Shown here: positions 20,301-28,264 of the stretch, piece by piece
Position numbering within the stretch: position 1 is the stretch's first letter
Layout of the letters: each line of letters starts with the position of its first letter
Origin: Haliea sp.
GTDB taxonomy: Bacteria > Pseudomonadota > Gammaproteobacteria > Pseudomonadales > Halieaceae
Assembly (NCBI GenBank): GCA_016704305.1
Contig: JADJAL010000026.1
Coordinates: forward strand, 1 to 64,000
DNA: 64,000 nucleotides
Reading direction: 5' to 3'
Notes under the pieces: generated by a model
What the model was told of the DNA's origin: nothing
Databases searched by the model: none
The model's input: only the letters and a program-made list of their open reading frames with translations
Program-made: the position numbers and the translations under genes

Positions 20301-21049
20301 GCGCGGCGCGTCTCAGCCACCGCCTGGGCATACTGCGGCTGCTGCGCCTCGCCGGTGTGCAACAGGTCAAGTACCTGCGCAAGCAGTTGTTGCGCGGCAA
20401 TGAATTCAACCTGGTGCTGGCGGCGGCGCAATTGGAGCGCGGTGCGCTGGTGGAGGACCTGATCGACGCGGCATACCAGCAGGTTGCAGGTGCTGACCAG
20501 GACTTGCCTTACAGCAAGGCACGATTCGACAGTGTCGAATTGGCAGCAAGGGGCGCCGTTATCGCGAGCGCCTATGATCTGGAGGTGTTGCTGCTTAATG
20601 CATTGCGTCCGCTGGCGGAGGTGCGCCAGAAAATGGCGGTGCTGCCGCCTGGCAAGTGGGGCGATACGCGGGCGGATATGCAGTCGCAGTTGTCGCATTT
20701 GTGGGCCGCGTCGTTCCAGCGCGATACCCCGGCCGAATGGCTCGCCCAATATCCCCGCTATATGAAGGCGCTACAGCAGCGGCTGGAGCGCCTGGCCGGG
20801 CAGTATCCGAAGGACCAGAAATACACCGAATCGCTGGGCGCGCTCGAGAAGCCATTGCAGCACCTGCTGGCCTCACGCCCCGCGTTGCTGCTGCAGTGCA
20901 GCGAGGCGTGTACCTATCGCTGGATGCTGGAGGAGTTTCGCGTTTCCCTGTTCGCCCAGAACCTGGGCACCCGGCAGGCGGTGTCGCAGAAGCGTTTGCA
21001 GGAGCAGTGGCAGGGCGTGGCGCGCTGGGTGCGGGAGAATCCGCATTAA
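17303..21049 (+). CDS. hrpA: ATP-dependent RNA helicase HrpA (DEAH box)
   Basis: A 1248-residue protein, close to the roughly 1300 residues of E. coli HrpA. Motif I (GETGSGKTTQLPK) begins near residue 43, motif II is DEAH in TLIIDEAHERSL, motif III is VTSATID, and motif VI is QRQGRCGRIGPG. The helicase-associated and OB-fold regions follow, and then the long C-terminal DUF3418-type region. HrpA is a 3'-5' RNA helicase that rescues stalled or collided ribosomes. The frame is intact over the whole length, which is notable given the breaks elsewhere. Confidence 0.95.
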   Translation: MPDSPGPARPLPAINYPAELPIVASREEIARAIAGHQVVIIAGETGSGKTTQLPKICLEMGRGSNGMIGHTQPRRLAARTVAARIAQELDTTLGDLVGYQVRFTDQVSQNTAIKLMTDGILLAEMQRDRLLRKYDTLIIDEAHERSLNIDFLLGYLKRILPQRPDLKVIVTSATIDLQSFSRHFDGAPIIEVSGRTYPVETRYLGREQAQDEGVESQIVALVADIDAGQFGPRGDILVFLPGERDIRELARALRDATELDILPLYGRLSQAEQNRVFERSGRRSGIRVVLATNVAETSLTVPGIRYVIDPGEARISRYSHRTKLQRLPVEPVSQASANQRQGRCGRIGPGVCLRLYSEDDYRSRPAFTDPEIQRTNLAAVILQMLTLGLGDVEQFPFIDPPDSRMVRDGYKLLEELGAVNPASALTAIGARMARLPVDPRLARMVLAAAEQGCLQEILVITSALTVQDPRERPPEKQQQADQLHARFRHPRSDFMAWLNLWRYYDEQRQALSQNQLRKLLQREYLSFLRMREWRDIHTQLSIACRQQGLKAQAALPAEENYQGVHTALLSGLLSNIAQHDEGRDYLGSRNRKLQVFPGSSQARKSPKWLVAAEIVETSRVFAREVGAIEPEWALGVNPDLLKRHYYEPRWQSRRGQVVAYERISLYGLTLADKRVVHYGPLAQAECRELMIREGLVTGNVRPLPAFLKHNRRLVQEVEELESRTRRRDILVEEQALFDFYDERLPQPLYTASALQSWLKRNPDGERSLYMTRDVLVARDPGVDVGQQFPDHLAWEDMRFRLSYQFEPGQAADGVSVTVPVALLNRTPRYLFDWLVPGLLREKCIQLVKGLPKEKRKHLVPVPDAVDRALQQLQPENVDLLDSLARCLSRLAGIALERSDWSQQKLDDYYRMNVRVVDAHGQLLGQGRDLAELVQRFAADTRQSISAVPQASVTRAGITRWDFGELPREWRFRQAGIDIVAYPALVDKAETVAIELCDYPGAARLSHRLGILRLLRLAGVQQVKYLRKQLLRGNEFNLVLAAAQLERGALVEDLIDAAYQQVAGADQDLPYSKARFDSVELAARGAVIASAYDLEVLLLNALRPLAEVRQKMAVLPPGKWGDTRADMQSQLSHLWAASFQRDTPAEWLAQYPRYMKALQQRLERLAGQYPKDQKYTESLGALEKPLQHLLASRPALLLQCSEACTYRWMLEEFRVSLFAQNLGTRQAVSQKRLQEQWQGVARWVRENPH

Positions 21050-21300
21050 TTTGTGGGAATATTTCCGAATGGTACTCACTGGACTGGCCGGGCCGGCGTC
21101 AAAGCGAGCACTTCGCGCAACCAGCCGGTTCATTTTTCTGAGCGTGCTGTGCGCCGCAACTTGTCGTTTGCTATCCTGTCGTAACTACCGCGAAGCCAAC
21201 GTCAGGTCTCCTGAGTTGGGCGTACTTCGTGTAGCTTTAGAAGTTGTATGACTACGCAGATATAAACCGTTCGAACCCACACAACAATCAGGGATTTATT

Positions 21301-21663
21301 ATGGCTATTTCAAAAAAACCGCTGGCAGCAGCGCTGGGTGCAGCATTCCTGGCTACTTCAATCTCTCCTATCGTGTCGGCGGAAGCCAACCCATTTTCCG
21401 CGCAGCAGCTGAGCGGTGGCTACGATCTCGCGAACTACGACAAACCGGCGGACGGCAAATGCGGCGAAGGGAAATGCGGCGAGAATAAGGCCGGTGGTGA
21501 AGGCAGTTGCGGTGGCGCCAAAGCCGAGGGCGAAGGCAGTTGCGGCGATAAAAAGGCTGAAGGCAGTTGCGGTGGCGCCAAGGCCGAGGGCGAAGGCAGC
21601 TGTGGCGATAACAAAGCGGATGGCGAAGGCAAATGTGGTGAGGGCAAGTGCGGCGCTAAGTAA
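21301..21663 (+). CDS. hvfA: HvfA-type (bufferin) RiPP metallophore precursor
   Basis: A 120-residue precursor with a signal peptide (MAISKKPLAAALGAAFLATS to about residue 28) and a mature part built from Gly-, Lys-, Glu- and Cys-rich repeats. I count four KCG motifs, in two GKCGEGKCG pairs near each end, and four EGSCG motifs between them, spaced by AKAEGEG and DKKAEG. In the known HvfA system the Cys of EGKCG is converted to an oxazolone/thioamide pair that binds copper. The Ser-Cys-Gly versions in the middle are a variation worth testing. The TAA stop overlaps the hvfB start as TAATG. A GGGA sequence precedes the ATG at 21301. Confidence 0.85.
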   Translation: MAISKKPLAAALGAAFLATSISPIVSAEANPFSAQQLSGGYDLANYDKPADGKCGEGKCGENKAGGEGSCGGAKAEGEGSCGDKKAEGSCGGAKAEGEGSCGDNKADGEGKCGEGKCGAK

Positions 21664-22514
21664 TGCTGCTTCCTGACCGGGCACTGCAAGGTGCGGGACT
21701 CGGTTTGCGGCGGGCCCTGTTGGGCCCGCTGTTGTTGCTGGAGGAAGGAGATGTCGACTTTCTCGAGGCTGCTCCGGAGAACTGGATCGGTGTTGGCGGT
21801 CGGTTTGGCAAGCAGTTTCGCGCGCTGGCCGAGCGCTATCCCCTGGTGCTGCACGGTCTGTCTCTCAATATTGGCGGGCCCGACCCCATCGACACGGAAC
21901 TGGTCTGCGCGGTAAGGGACTTAATGCGCGAGATCCATGTACCGCTGTACAGCGAACACCTGAGTTATTGCGCGGTCGAGGGGCATTTGTACGATCTGCT
22001 GCCGATTCCTTTTACAGAAGAAGCCGTACACCATGTGGCGGCCCGCGTGCGCCAGGTGCAGGATATCCTCGGGCGGTCCATCGCGCTCGAAAATGCATCC
22101 TACTACGCCCAACCCCATACTGACTTGAGCGAAGCGCAGTTCATCAACGCGGTGCAGCAGGAAAGCGGCTGCGATCTGCTGCTGGACGTCAATAATATCT
22201 ATGTCAACGCAATCAACCACCGTTACGATCCGTACGACTTCCTGGATGCGCTGTCGCTGCAGCGCGTGCGGTATATCCATATCGCAGGCCACTACGACGA
22301 GGCACCGGATTTGAAAGTGGATACGCACGGCAGGGATGTGATCGACCCGGTCTGGGCGCTGCTCGGCGCTGCGTATCGTCGGCTTGGCCCGCTGCCCACG
22401 CTGCTGGAACGGGATTTCAACCTGCCGCCGCTACCGGTGTTGCTTACAGAAATCGCGCACATTCGCGCAGTGCAGCAGGACTGCCAATCCACCGGCGCGG
22501 TGGCGGTGGCTTAA
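21663..22514 (+). CDS. hvfB: HvfB-type MNIO (DUF692) RiPP maturase
   Basis: A 283-residue TIM-barrel enzyme of the DUF692 family, the multinuclear non-heme iron oxidases that modify cysteines in RiPP precursors. The metal-ligand blocks are all present: VLHGLSLNIGG, YSEHLSY, ALENASYYA, LLLDVNNIYVNA, YIHIAGHYDE and DTHGRDV, with the C-terminal LLERDFN. It starts inside the hvfA stop codon, so the two are coupled. The expected role is to install oxazolone/thioamide groups on the cysteines of the preceding peptide, in the cytosol before export. Confidence 0.92.
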   Translation: MLLPDRALQGAGLGLRRALLGPLLLLEEGDVDFLEAAPENWIGVGGRFGKQFRALAERYPLVLHGLSLNIGGPDPIDTELVCAVRDLMREIHVPLYSEHLSYCAVEGHLYDLLPIPFTEEAVHHVAARVRQVQDILGRSIALENASYYAQPHTDLSEAQFINAVQQESGCDLLLDVNNIYVNAINHRYDPYDFLDALSLQRVRYIHIAGHYDEAPDLKVDTHGRDVIDPVWALLGAAYRRLGPLPTLLERDFNLPPLPVLLTEIAHIRAVQQDCQSTGAVAVA

Positions 22515-22515
22515 G

Positions 22516-23265
22516 ATGAGTGATTCCGCGCTGCGGGCCAGCCAGCTCACAATGGCGCGTTATTTGCGCAACCCCGGGCTGTATCCGCCACCGGCGGGCG
22601 TTGAGCCGCGACGGCTGAGGATTTACCAGGACCTTGTGTACAACAATATCGAGGGTTTTATCAGCGGTGGCTTCCCCGTCCTGCGCTCGCTGTATGACGA
22701 CACCGGCTGGCACGCGCTGGTGGGAGCGTTCATCGACCAGCATCGGTGCCACACACCGTATTTTCTGGAAATCGGCCAGGAGTTCCTGCAGTTTGTGATG
22801 CGGGACTATCGCCCCGGCGAAAGCGATCCACCGTTCCTTGCGGAACTGGCCCATTATGAATGGGTAGAGCTGGCCCTGGATATCGCGGAGGAGGTGCTGC
22901 CTCCCGCTGTCGCTGTCGCCGATGTCCTGCAGGCGGTCGTGCGCCCGTCGCCGCTGGCCTGGTCGCTGCGCTACCGCTTTCCGGTACACCGCATCGGCCC
23001 CGGTTTCAGGCCGTTGGAGGCAGAGGAACCGACGTATCTGGTGGTGTACAGAGACCGGACCGACAAGGTTGGATTTATCGAGCAGAGCGCGGTCACCGCG
23101 CGCCTGTTGGAGCTGGTCAGGGACAATACTGAAGGCACAGGTCATGCCCTGTTACTGGCCCTTGCCGCTGAGCTTGAACTCCCCGACGAACACATCCTCG
23201 TCCACGGCAGCGAGCAACTGAGGCAATTTTTGGACGCGGCGGTGGTGCTTATTTCACAGAATTAA
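22516..23265 (+). CDS. hvfC: HvfC-type (DUF2063) RiPP maturation partner
   Basis: A 249-residue protein with the DUF2063 N-terminal domain (LRIYQDLVYNNIEGFISGGFPVLRSL near residues 34-60) and the typical middle block FLAELAHYEWVELALDIAEE. In HvfABC systems this protein binds the maturase and is thought to recognise the precursor leader. Its ATG lies one base after the hvfB stop codon. The gene after it, mlaA, is not part of the system. No DoxX-type HvfD membrane protein is present here. Confidence 0.9.
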   Translation: MSDSALRASQLTMARYLRNPGLYPPPAGVEPRRLRIYQDLVYNNIEGFISGGFPVLRSLYDDTGWHALVGAFIDQHRCHTPYFLEIGQEFLQFVMRDYRPGESDPPFLAELAHYEWVELALDIAEEVLPPAVAVADVLQAVVRPSPLAWSLRYRFPVHRIGPGFRPLEAEEPTYLVVYRDRTDKVGFIEQSAVTARLLELVRDNTEGTGHALLLALAAELELPDEHILVHGSEQLRQFLDAAVVLISQN

Positions 23266-23343
23266 GTCGCGATGTGTTCACCTGTTGATCGCAGTGCTAC
23301 CTGCGCGTACCATGCGCATTTTACGCATCGGCAATTCCCTGTA

Positions 23344-24063
23344 ATGACCTTATCGCATTGTTTACTGCTGCTGACGCTTGTGGTCACTGGAAGTGCGGCA
23401 TGGGCAGCGGAGGCTGAAGGCAACATCGATCCCTGGGAGCCGATGAATCGACGCATTTTCGCGTTCAACGAGTCACTGGACGGGTATGTGCTACTCCCGG
23501 CCGCCAAAGGCTATCGTTATGTGATGCCCGATCCCGCAGAACGCGGAGTCTCGAATTTCATCGCCAACATCTACGAATTCAACAACGTCATAAACGCGCT
23601 GCTACAGGGACGTCCGGGAAACGCTATGCGCAGTACAGGGCGCTTTCTGGTCAACACCACCGTGGGACTGGCAGGATTAATTGACGTTGCCACGCCGATG
23701 GGGATTGAGCACACGCCAGCAGATTTTGGGCAAACCCTCTATGAGTGGGGCGTAAGCTCGGGTCCTTTTGTGATGTTGCCGGTATTCGGCCCGCGTACAG
23801 TGAGCAGCGCTGCAGGCTATTTTGTCGATACCTACACTTCCATTCCCGCCCTGATGTGGCCTCCCGAAGGATCCTATTCCTTCTGGACGGTGGAAGCGGT
23901 GGATATTCGGGCCAGTTTGATCAAGGCGGATGATCTGGTAACGGGTGACCGGTATATTTTCATTCGTAACGCCTATTTGCAGCGCCGCGAGCATTTCCTG
24001 ACCGGAGAAATCCAGGACAGCTTCTCGGAACAGGATCAGACCGAGGACTATCTGGAGTTCTGA
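23344..24063 (+). CDS. mlaA: MlaA (VacJ) phospholipid-transport protein
   Basis: About 239 residues with a signal peptide (MTLSHCLLLLTLVVTGSAAWA) and the MlaA fold, which removes mislocalised phospholipids from the outer membrane outer leaflet. Motifs: DPWEPMNRRIFAFN near residue 32, NNVINALLQGRPGNAMRSTGRF, NTTVGLAGLIDVA, and DFGQTLYEWGVSSGPFVMLPVFGP. There is no clear lipobox cysteine, so it looks like a signal-peptidase-I substrate rather than a lipoprotein as in E. coli. The ATG at 23344 is chosen because it begins the signal peptide. Its place next to rssB-rssC recalls pseudomonads. Confidence 0.9.
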   Translation: MTLSHCLLLLTLVVTGSAAWAAEAEGNIDPWEPMNRRIFAFNESLDGYVLLPAAKGYRYVMPDPAERGVSNFIANIYEFNNVINALLQGRPGNAMRSTGRFLVNTTVGLAGLIDVATPMGIEHTPADFGQTLYEWGVSSGPFVMLPVFGPRTVSSAAGYFVDTYTSIPALMWPPEGSYSFWTVEAVDIRASLIKADDLVTGDRYIFIRNAYLQRREHFLTGEIQDSFSEQDQTEDYLEF

Positions 24064-24203
24064 TTGTGTGGCACGGGCAGGGCGCCCCTGAATCGCCGCA
24101 GCACAGAGTAAAATTGTAAAATCCTGCCAAAGCGCAAGTGCTCTGGTTGCCTGCACCGGGCGATGGGCGTAGTGTCTCGACCAACGCATGATCAAAGCCA
24201 CCT

Positions 24204-25388
24204 ATGATTGCTTCTAACGGCAATATACTTATTGTTGATGACAGTCCTGACCGAGCAGAATCGATGGCCAGTTTGCTGTCATCGCACGGGTATCACACGC
24301 AGGTCGTCACGGATGTCAGTAATTCCAGTTATTCGCTGGGTGGAGACAGTGAACTCGATGTCGTTTTGTGTGAACTGAATCTCAAGGACTTCTCCTGGGT
24401 AGACGCCCGCCACGCGCTGCGCGAGATCGACGTGCAGGTGCCGGTGATCATGTTCTGCGATGTCGCCGACCCTGATCGCATGATGACGGCCCTGCGACTG
24501 GGCGCCAGCGATTTCTTCCTGCGTCCCATAGAAGACACGGCCGCTCTGATCCGGTCGATAGAGCGATGCGTGCGCCAGCGCAATTTGCGCCGCGAATTGC
24601 AGGAATCGCGGCGCAGGCTCGAGGCGGCGAATACCGAGTTGCGCGGCACGGTGAAGATGCTGGAGCAGGACCAGCAGGCCGGGCGCCAGGTGCAGTTGCG
24701 AATGCTGCCGGTGACGCCCATGGTGTTGGGGAATTATGTGTTCAGTCATACGGTGATTCCCTCGCTCTACCTGAGCGGCGATTTCACCGATTACTTCACG
24801 GTGGGCGAGGACCACGTGATGTTTTTCATGGCGGATGTCTCAGGCCATGGGAGTTCCTCTGCGTTCGCGACGGTGTTGCTAAAAAACCTGTTTGCGCGCA
24901 AACGCTCCGATTACTCACGTCGCGGCGTCGATACAATTCTTCATCCCGTGGCCATGTTGCAGGAAGCAAACAAGGAACTGCTGGATCTGGGTGTGGATAA
25001 ATTCGCCACGATGGTGGTGGGATTGTTGGATATGCGCAAAAACTCATTGCGTTACAGTGTCGCCGGGCATCTGCCGCTGCCAGTGCTGGTATCCAGTGCC
25101 GGTGCGCGCTACCTGCAGGGAGAAGGCTCCACTGTAGGCATAATGGAGGACGCCGTGTACGAAGAGCACGCCATCGATCTTCCCGACAGCTTTATGCTGG
25201 CGCTCTTTTCTGACGGTATCCTCGAAATTCTGCCGCCGCGCAGTCTTATCGAAAAGGAAAAATATTTCCTCGATGTATTTGCGCAGACTGCGGATTCTCC
25301 GGAACAACTGACCATTCATCTCGGCCTGGACCGTGTGGAAACCGCGCCCGATGACATTGCGGCGTTGTTCCTGAGCAAGCGTGCCTGA
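24204..25388 (+). CDS. rssB: Response regulator with PP2C-type phosphatase output (RssB-like)
   Basis: A 394-residue protein with an N-terminal receiver (about 1-125; ILIVDDSPD, then VVLCELNL with Glu-Leu in place of the usual Asp-hydrophobic), a coiled-coil linker (about 130-160) and a C-terminal SpoIIE/RsbU-type phosphatase domain. Phosphatase metal motifs are visible: SGDFTDYF, FMADVSGHGSSSA, YSVAGHLPLPVL and LFSDGILE. Such proteins dephosphorylate an anti-sigma antagonist. Here the antagonist is the overlapping next gene. The receiver appears to lack its phosphorylatable Asp at that position, so signal input may be altered. Confidence 0.85.
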   Translation: MIASNGNILIVDDSPDRAESMASLLSSHGYHTQVVTDVSNSSYSLGGDSELDVVLCELNLKDFSWVDARHALREIDVQVPVIMFCDVADPDRMMTALRLGASDFFLRPIEDTAALIRSIERCVRQRNLRRELQESRRRLEAANTELRGTVKMLEQDQQAGRQVQLRMLPVTPMVLGNYVFSHTVIPSLYLSGDFTDYFTVGEDHVMFFMADVSGHGSSSAFATVLLKNLFARKRSDYSRRGVDTILHPVAMLQEANKELLDLGVDKFATMVVGLLDMRKNSLRYSVAGHLPLPVLVSSAGARYLQGEGSTVGIMEDAVYEEHAIDLPDSFMLALFSDGILEILPPRSLIEKEKYFLDVFAQTADSPEQLTIHLGLDRVETAPDDIAALFLSKRA

Positions 25389-25389
25389 T

Positions 25390-25872
25390 ATGCAGGAAGG
25401 ACGGATACTCGCTGCCAGCCACGACGGCGCCTATGTCATTCGCCTGGAAGGCGATGTGCGCCTCACGCTCTGCACCACGATAGATGATTTTGTGCAGCAC
25501 ATGTTTGCCGACCCGAATTTTGTCAGCGTCTGGGTAGACCTGTGCGCAGTCCAGGGTATCGACAGCACTACGCTGGGCCTGTTGGCCAAGCTGGCGTTAA
25601 AAGTCAAAGAGAAGTTCGGTTTTGTACCGACGATTTACTCGCACGATCCGGGTATCAATCGCCTGCTGCGAAGCATGGCGTTTCACCGCCTGTTTGTGTT
25701 GCGTGAAGGCTCTTGCAACAATCCCGCTGATATCGCGGAGTTGCCGACGGTGATGGGCAGCGAGGATTCGGTCAAACAGAAAGTGATAGAAGCACACCGC
25801 GTGTTGATGGGCATCTCGGAAGAAAATCGCGATCGCTTCAAGGATCTGATCAAGGCGCTGGAGCGCAACTGA
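25390..25872 (+). CDS. rssC: STAS-domain anti-sigma factor antagonist (RssC-like)
   Basis: About 160 residues. The STAS domain (residues 5-105) has the conserved VDLCAVQGIDSTTLGLLAKLALK block, with the Ser/Thr pair that is the phosphorylation site in this family. The C-terminal tail is helical. It is the expected substrate of the RssB-like phosphatase encoded just upstream. A GTG at 25381 inside rssB is an alternative start, which would give an 8-bp overlap. Its stop codon is one base from the stop of the convergent terB. Confidence 0.87.
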   Translation: MQEGRILAASHDGAYVIRLEGDVRLTLCTTIDDFVQHMFADPNFVSVWVDLCAVQGIDSTTLGLLAKLALKVKEKFGFVPTIYSHDPGINRLLRSMAFHRLFVLREGSCNNPADIAELPTVMGSEDSVKQKVIEAHRVLMGISEENRDRFKDLIKALERN

Positions 25873-25873
25873 T

Positions 25874-26314
25874 TCAGTTTTGCGCCGCCAGCTTGCAGTG
25901 AATGTAGTTTGAATGCGGCACGTAGATAAGGTCCGCCACATTGCGGATCAGATGCTCCTCGTACTTGTCGATATCGCCATCGGCATAGGCCACGGTCCAC
26001 ATTGCGCTGATCAGTTGCAGCTTGCGCTCCAATGTACAGCTTTCGTTGATCACTCGCGTAAACTCGTACAGTGAGGTGGCATCCTCTACCCGTTCCTGCG
26101 CGGCGTCCACCAATTCCCTGACCTCGGTGGCTTCCAGTTCGAGCGCGGTCGTGAGCAACTGCGTCAATTTGTTCATTTCGACGTCTGACTCGGTAAAATC
26201 CGCGCGCGCTGTTTCAACCAGTAATGCGGCAGCTGCCAGGCGCACGTTGCGTTTATCGGATTCCACACTCTGCTGGGGCGAGTCTGCAAACAGGGCTTTC
26301 AAACGACGAATCAT
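25874..26314 (-). CDS. TerB-family (DUF533/TerB fold) protein
   Basis: A 146-residue all-helical protein with the TerB pattern: VRLAAAALLVETARADFTESD near residue 23, and a late LISAMWTVAYADGDIDKYEEHLIRNVADLI with the acidic metal-binding-like loop. TerB-fold proteins occur in tellurite resistance and membrane-linked systems, but single-domain forms like this have no settled role. Its ATG overlaps the tal stop (ATGA, 26311-26314), so it is coupled to tal. Confidence 0.85.
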   Translation of the reverse strand: MIRRLKALFADSPQQSVESDKRNVRLAAAALLVETARADFTESDVEMNKLTQLLTTALELEATEVRELVDAAQERVEDATSLYEFTRVINESCTLERKLQLISAMWTVAYADGDIDKYEEHLIRNVADLIYVPHSNYIHCKLAAQN

Positions 26315-27263
26315 TGTGAACCTATCAATTGTTCCAGTTTGAGCTGATCGGCGACGAAGTTGCGAATTCCTTCCGCCAGTTTTTCGGTTGCCATCGCGTC
26401 GTCATTGAGCTCGTAGCGAAATTCAGACTCGGTGGGCTGCGCTTTCACGTCATCGCTGTGCGCGGTTTCGGCGCTCAGGCGACGTGGCAGCGCGCTTTCA
26501 TCGCTGGCCAATTCCTCCAGTAGCGCCGGGCTGATAGTCAGGCGGTCGCAGCCTGCCAGTGCTTCAATTTCACCGCGGTTGCGGAAACTGGCGCCCATCA
26601 CCACCGTTTGGAAACCGTGCTGTTTATAGTAGTTATAGATTCTGCTCACGGATTGCACGCCCGGGTCGTCTGCGGGGTCGTTCACTACCAGGTCGGTATT
26701 GGCTTTGTACCAGTCGAGGATGCGGCCCACAAACGGTGAGACCAAAAACACGCCCGCATCGGCACAGGCCGCGGCCTGGCCAAAACCGAACAACAGCGTG
26801 AGATTGCAGTTGATGCCATCGCGCTCCAACTGGCGAGCGGCGCAGATGCCCTCCCAGGTGGAGGCAAGCTTTATCAGGATACGGCTGCGCTGCACACCCG
26901 CTTCCTCGTACATGCCGATCAGTTTTTTCGCTCGCGCAATTGATGCCGACGTATTAAATGAGAGCCGTGCATCCACCTCAGTGGAGATGCGGCCTGGGAT
27001 AATGCCGAGGATCTGTACCCCGATATCCACCGCAAAGCGATCCGTGCAATTAGCGAGTTGCTGTGCGGCGCTGCCACCCTGCGTAATTGCCCAGCGTTTC
27101 GCGTTCTCCAGCAGCGACCGGTACTGCGGTAACGCGGCGGCCTTGAGTAATAGCGACGGATTGGTGGTGGCATCAATAGGGAGAAGCGCCTGATCGCCTC
27201 AATATCGCCAGTGTCGGCGACGACGTCTGTCATGGTCTTTAACTGTTCAAGCTTGTTGTTCAT
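26311..27263 (-). CDS. tal: Transaldolase, frameshifted in this sequence
   Basis: About 317 residues, the length of TalB. It transfers dihydroxyacetone units between sugar phosphates in the pentose phosphate pathway. The Schiff-base Lys lies in RILIKLASTWEG; DATTNPSLL and GRISTEVDARLSF are also intact, as are CNLTLLFGFGQA and FVGRILDWYK. The N-terminal frame (VVADTGDIEAIRRF) switches at the GGG run at 27179-27181, so one base is missing or extra. The gene is surely functional in the organism. It overlaps dusA upstream by 17 bp and terB downstream by 4 bp. Confidence 0.9.
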
Positions 27264-28255
27264 GGCTACCTGCTACCAGTGCGCATGCCTGCGCCAATAC
27301 TTCTATCCCCGCAGCTTTTTTGTAGGCATTTTCACTCAAGTGGCGGCGGAACTTCCTGGCGCCCGGCATCCCCTGGTACAAGCCAAGGATGTGGCGGGTA
27401 ATGTGGTTGAGTGATGCGCCGCGCGCCAGTTGCTGCTGCGCGTAAGGCAACAGCGCTGCAATCACATCATCGCGAGAATTCGCCGGATTGTCCATCCCGA
27501 ACAGGGTCGCGTCCACCTGCGCCAGGATCCACGGATTCTGGTATGCCTCCCGTCCCAGCATCACCCCATCCACGAACTGAAGATGGTGCTGGCACTCGAC
27601 CAAGGTCTGGATGCCACCGTTAATCACAATGGTGAGGTGCGGGAAATCCCTTTTCAGCCGGTAAACCCACTCATAATTGAGCGGCGGGATCTCGCGATTC
27701 TCTTTCGGCGACAGGCCCTGCAGCCACGCCTTGCGCGCGTGTACGATAAACACCGAGCATCCCGCTGCAGCCACCGGCTCGATGAATTCCAGCAGTTGCT
27801 CGTACGATTCCATATCGTCTATGCCAATGCGGTGTTTTACCGTCACGGGTATGTCGCAGCTGTCCCGCATCGCCTTTACACAGTCCGCGACGAGCGCGGG
27901 CTTTGCCATCAGGCATGCGCCGAACATGCCGGACTGCACGCGATCCGACGGGCAGCCGCAGTTGAGATTGACCTCATCGTAGCCCCAGTCCTGTGCCCAG
28001 CGGGCGCAGCGCGCCAGTTCCCCGGGATTACTGCCGCCCAGTTGCAGGTGTTGTAGTGCAGGAAGCGCCCCTGTCCCCGTGAATCAACGCACCGGTGGTG
28101 ACCATTTCCGTATACAGCAGCGCCTGCTTGCTGAGCAGGCGCCAGAAGAATCGGCAATTGTGGTCGGACCAGTCCATCATCGGGGCAATCGAGAAGCGTC
28201 TTGCCACGTCGGCTTTTGGGCTCGTCAAACCAACTGTCCTTTGCGTCGCCGGCAT
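27247..28255 (-). CDS. dusA: tRNA-dihydrouridine synthase DusA, disrupted in this sequence
   Basis: The protein clearly belongs to DusA, which reduces U20/U20a in the tRNA D-loop with FMN. The N-terminus has FSIAPMMDWSDHNCRFFWR, and the main frame has GYDEVNLNCGCPSDRV with the catalytic Cys, ARKAWLQGLSPKENREIPPL and VMLGREAYQNPW. Between 28040 and 28075 the reading changes twice. RFLHYN is one frame away from LIHGDRG (one base lost near a gggg run), and LQLGGSNPGEL follows HYN after only two bases where the family has about seven residues. So about 19 bases appear missing. This could be an assembly fault or a true lesion. The gene overlaps tal by 17 bp. Confidence 0.82.
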
Positions 28256-28264
28256 GCTGTGCGA

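Noticed and set aside
18776..20749. Open frame of 657 codons on the minus strand inside hrpA
   Set aside because: hrpA is intact and conserved over this stretch; the antisense frame has shadow-type composition.
21064..21300. Possible ECF-sigma promoter before hvfA
   Set aside because: A sequence near 21157-21185 vaguely resembles an ECF-type pair, but the match is too weak to report as a site.
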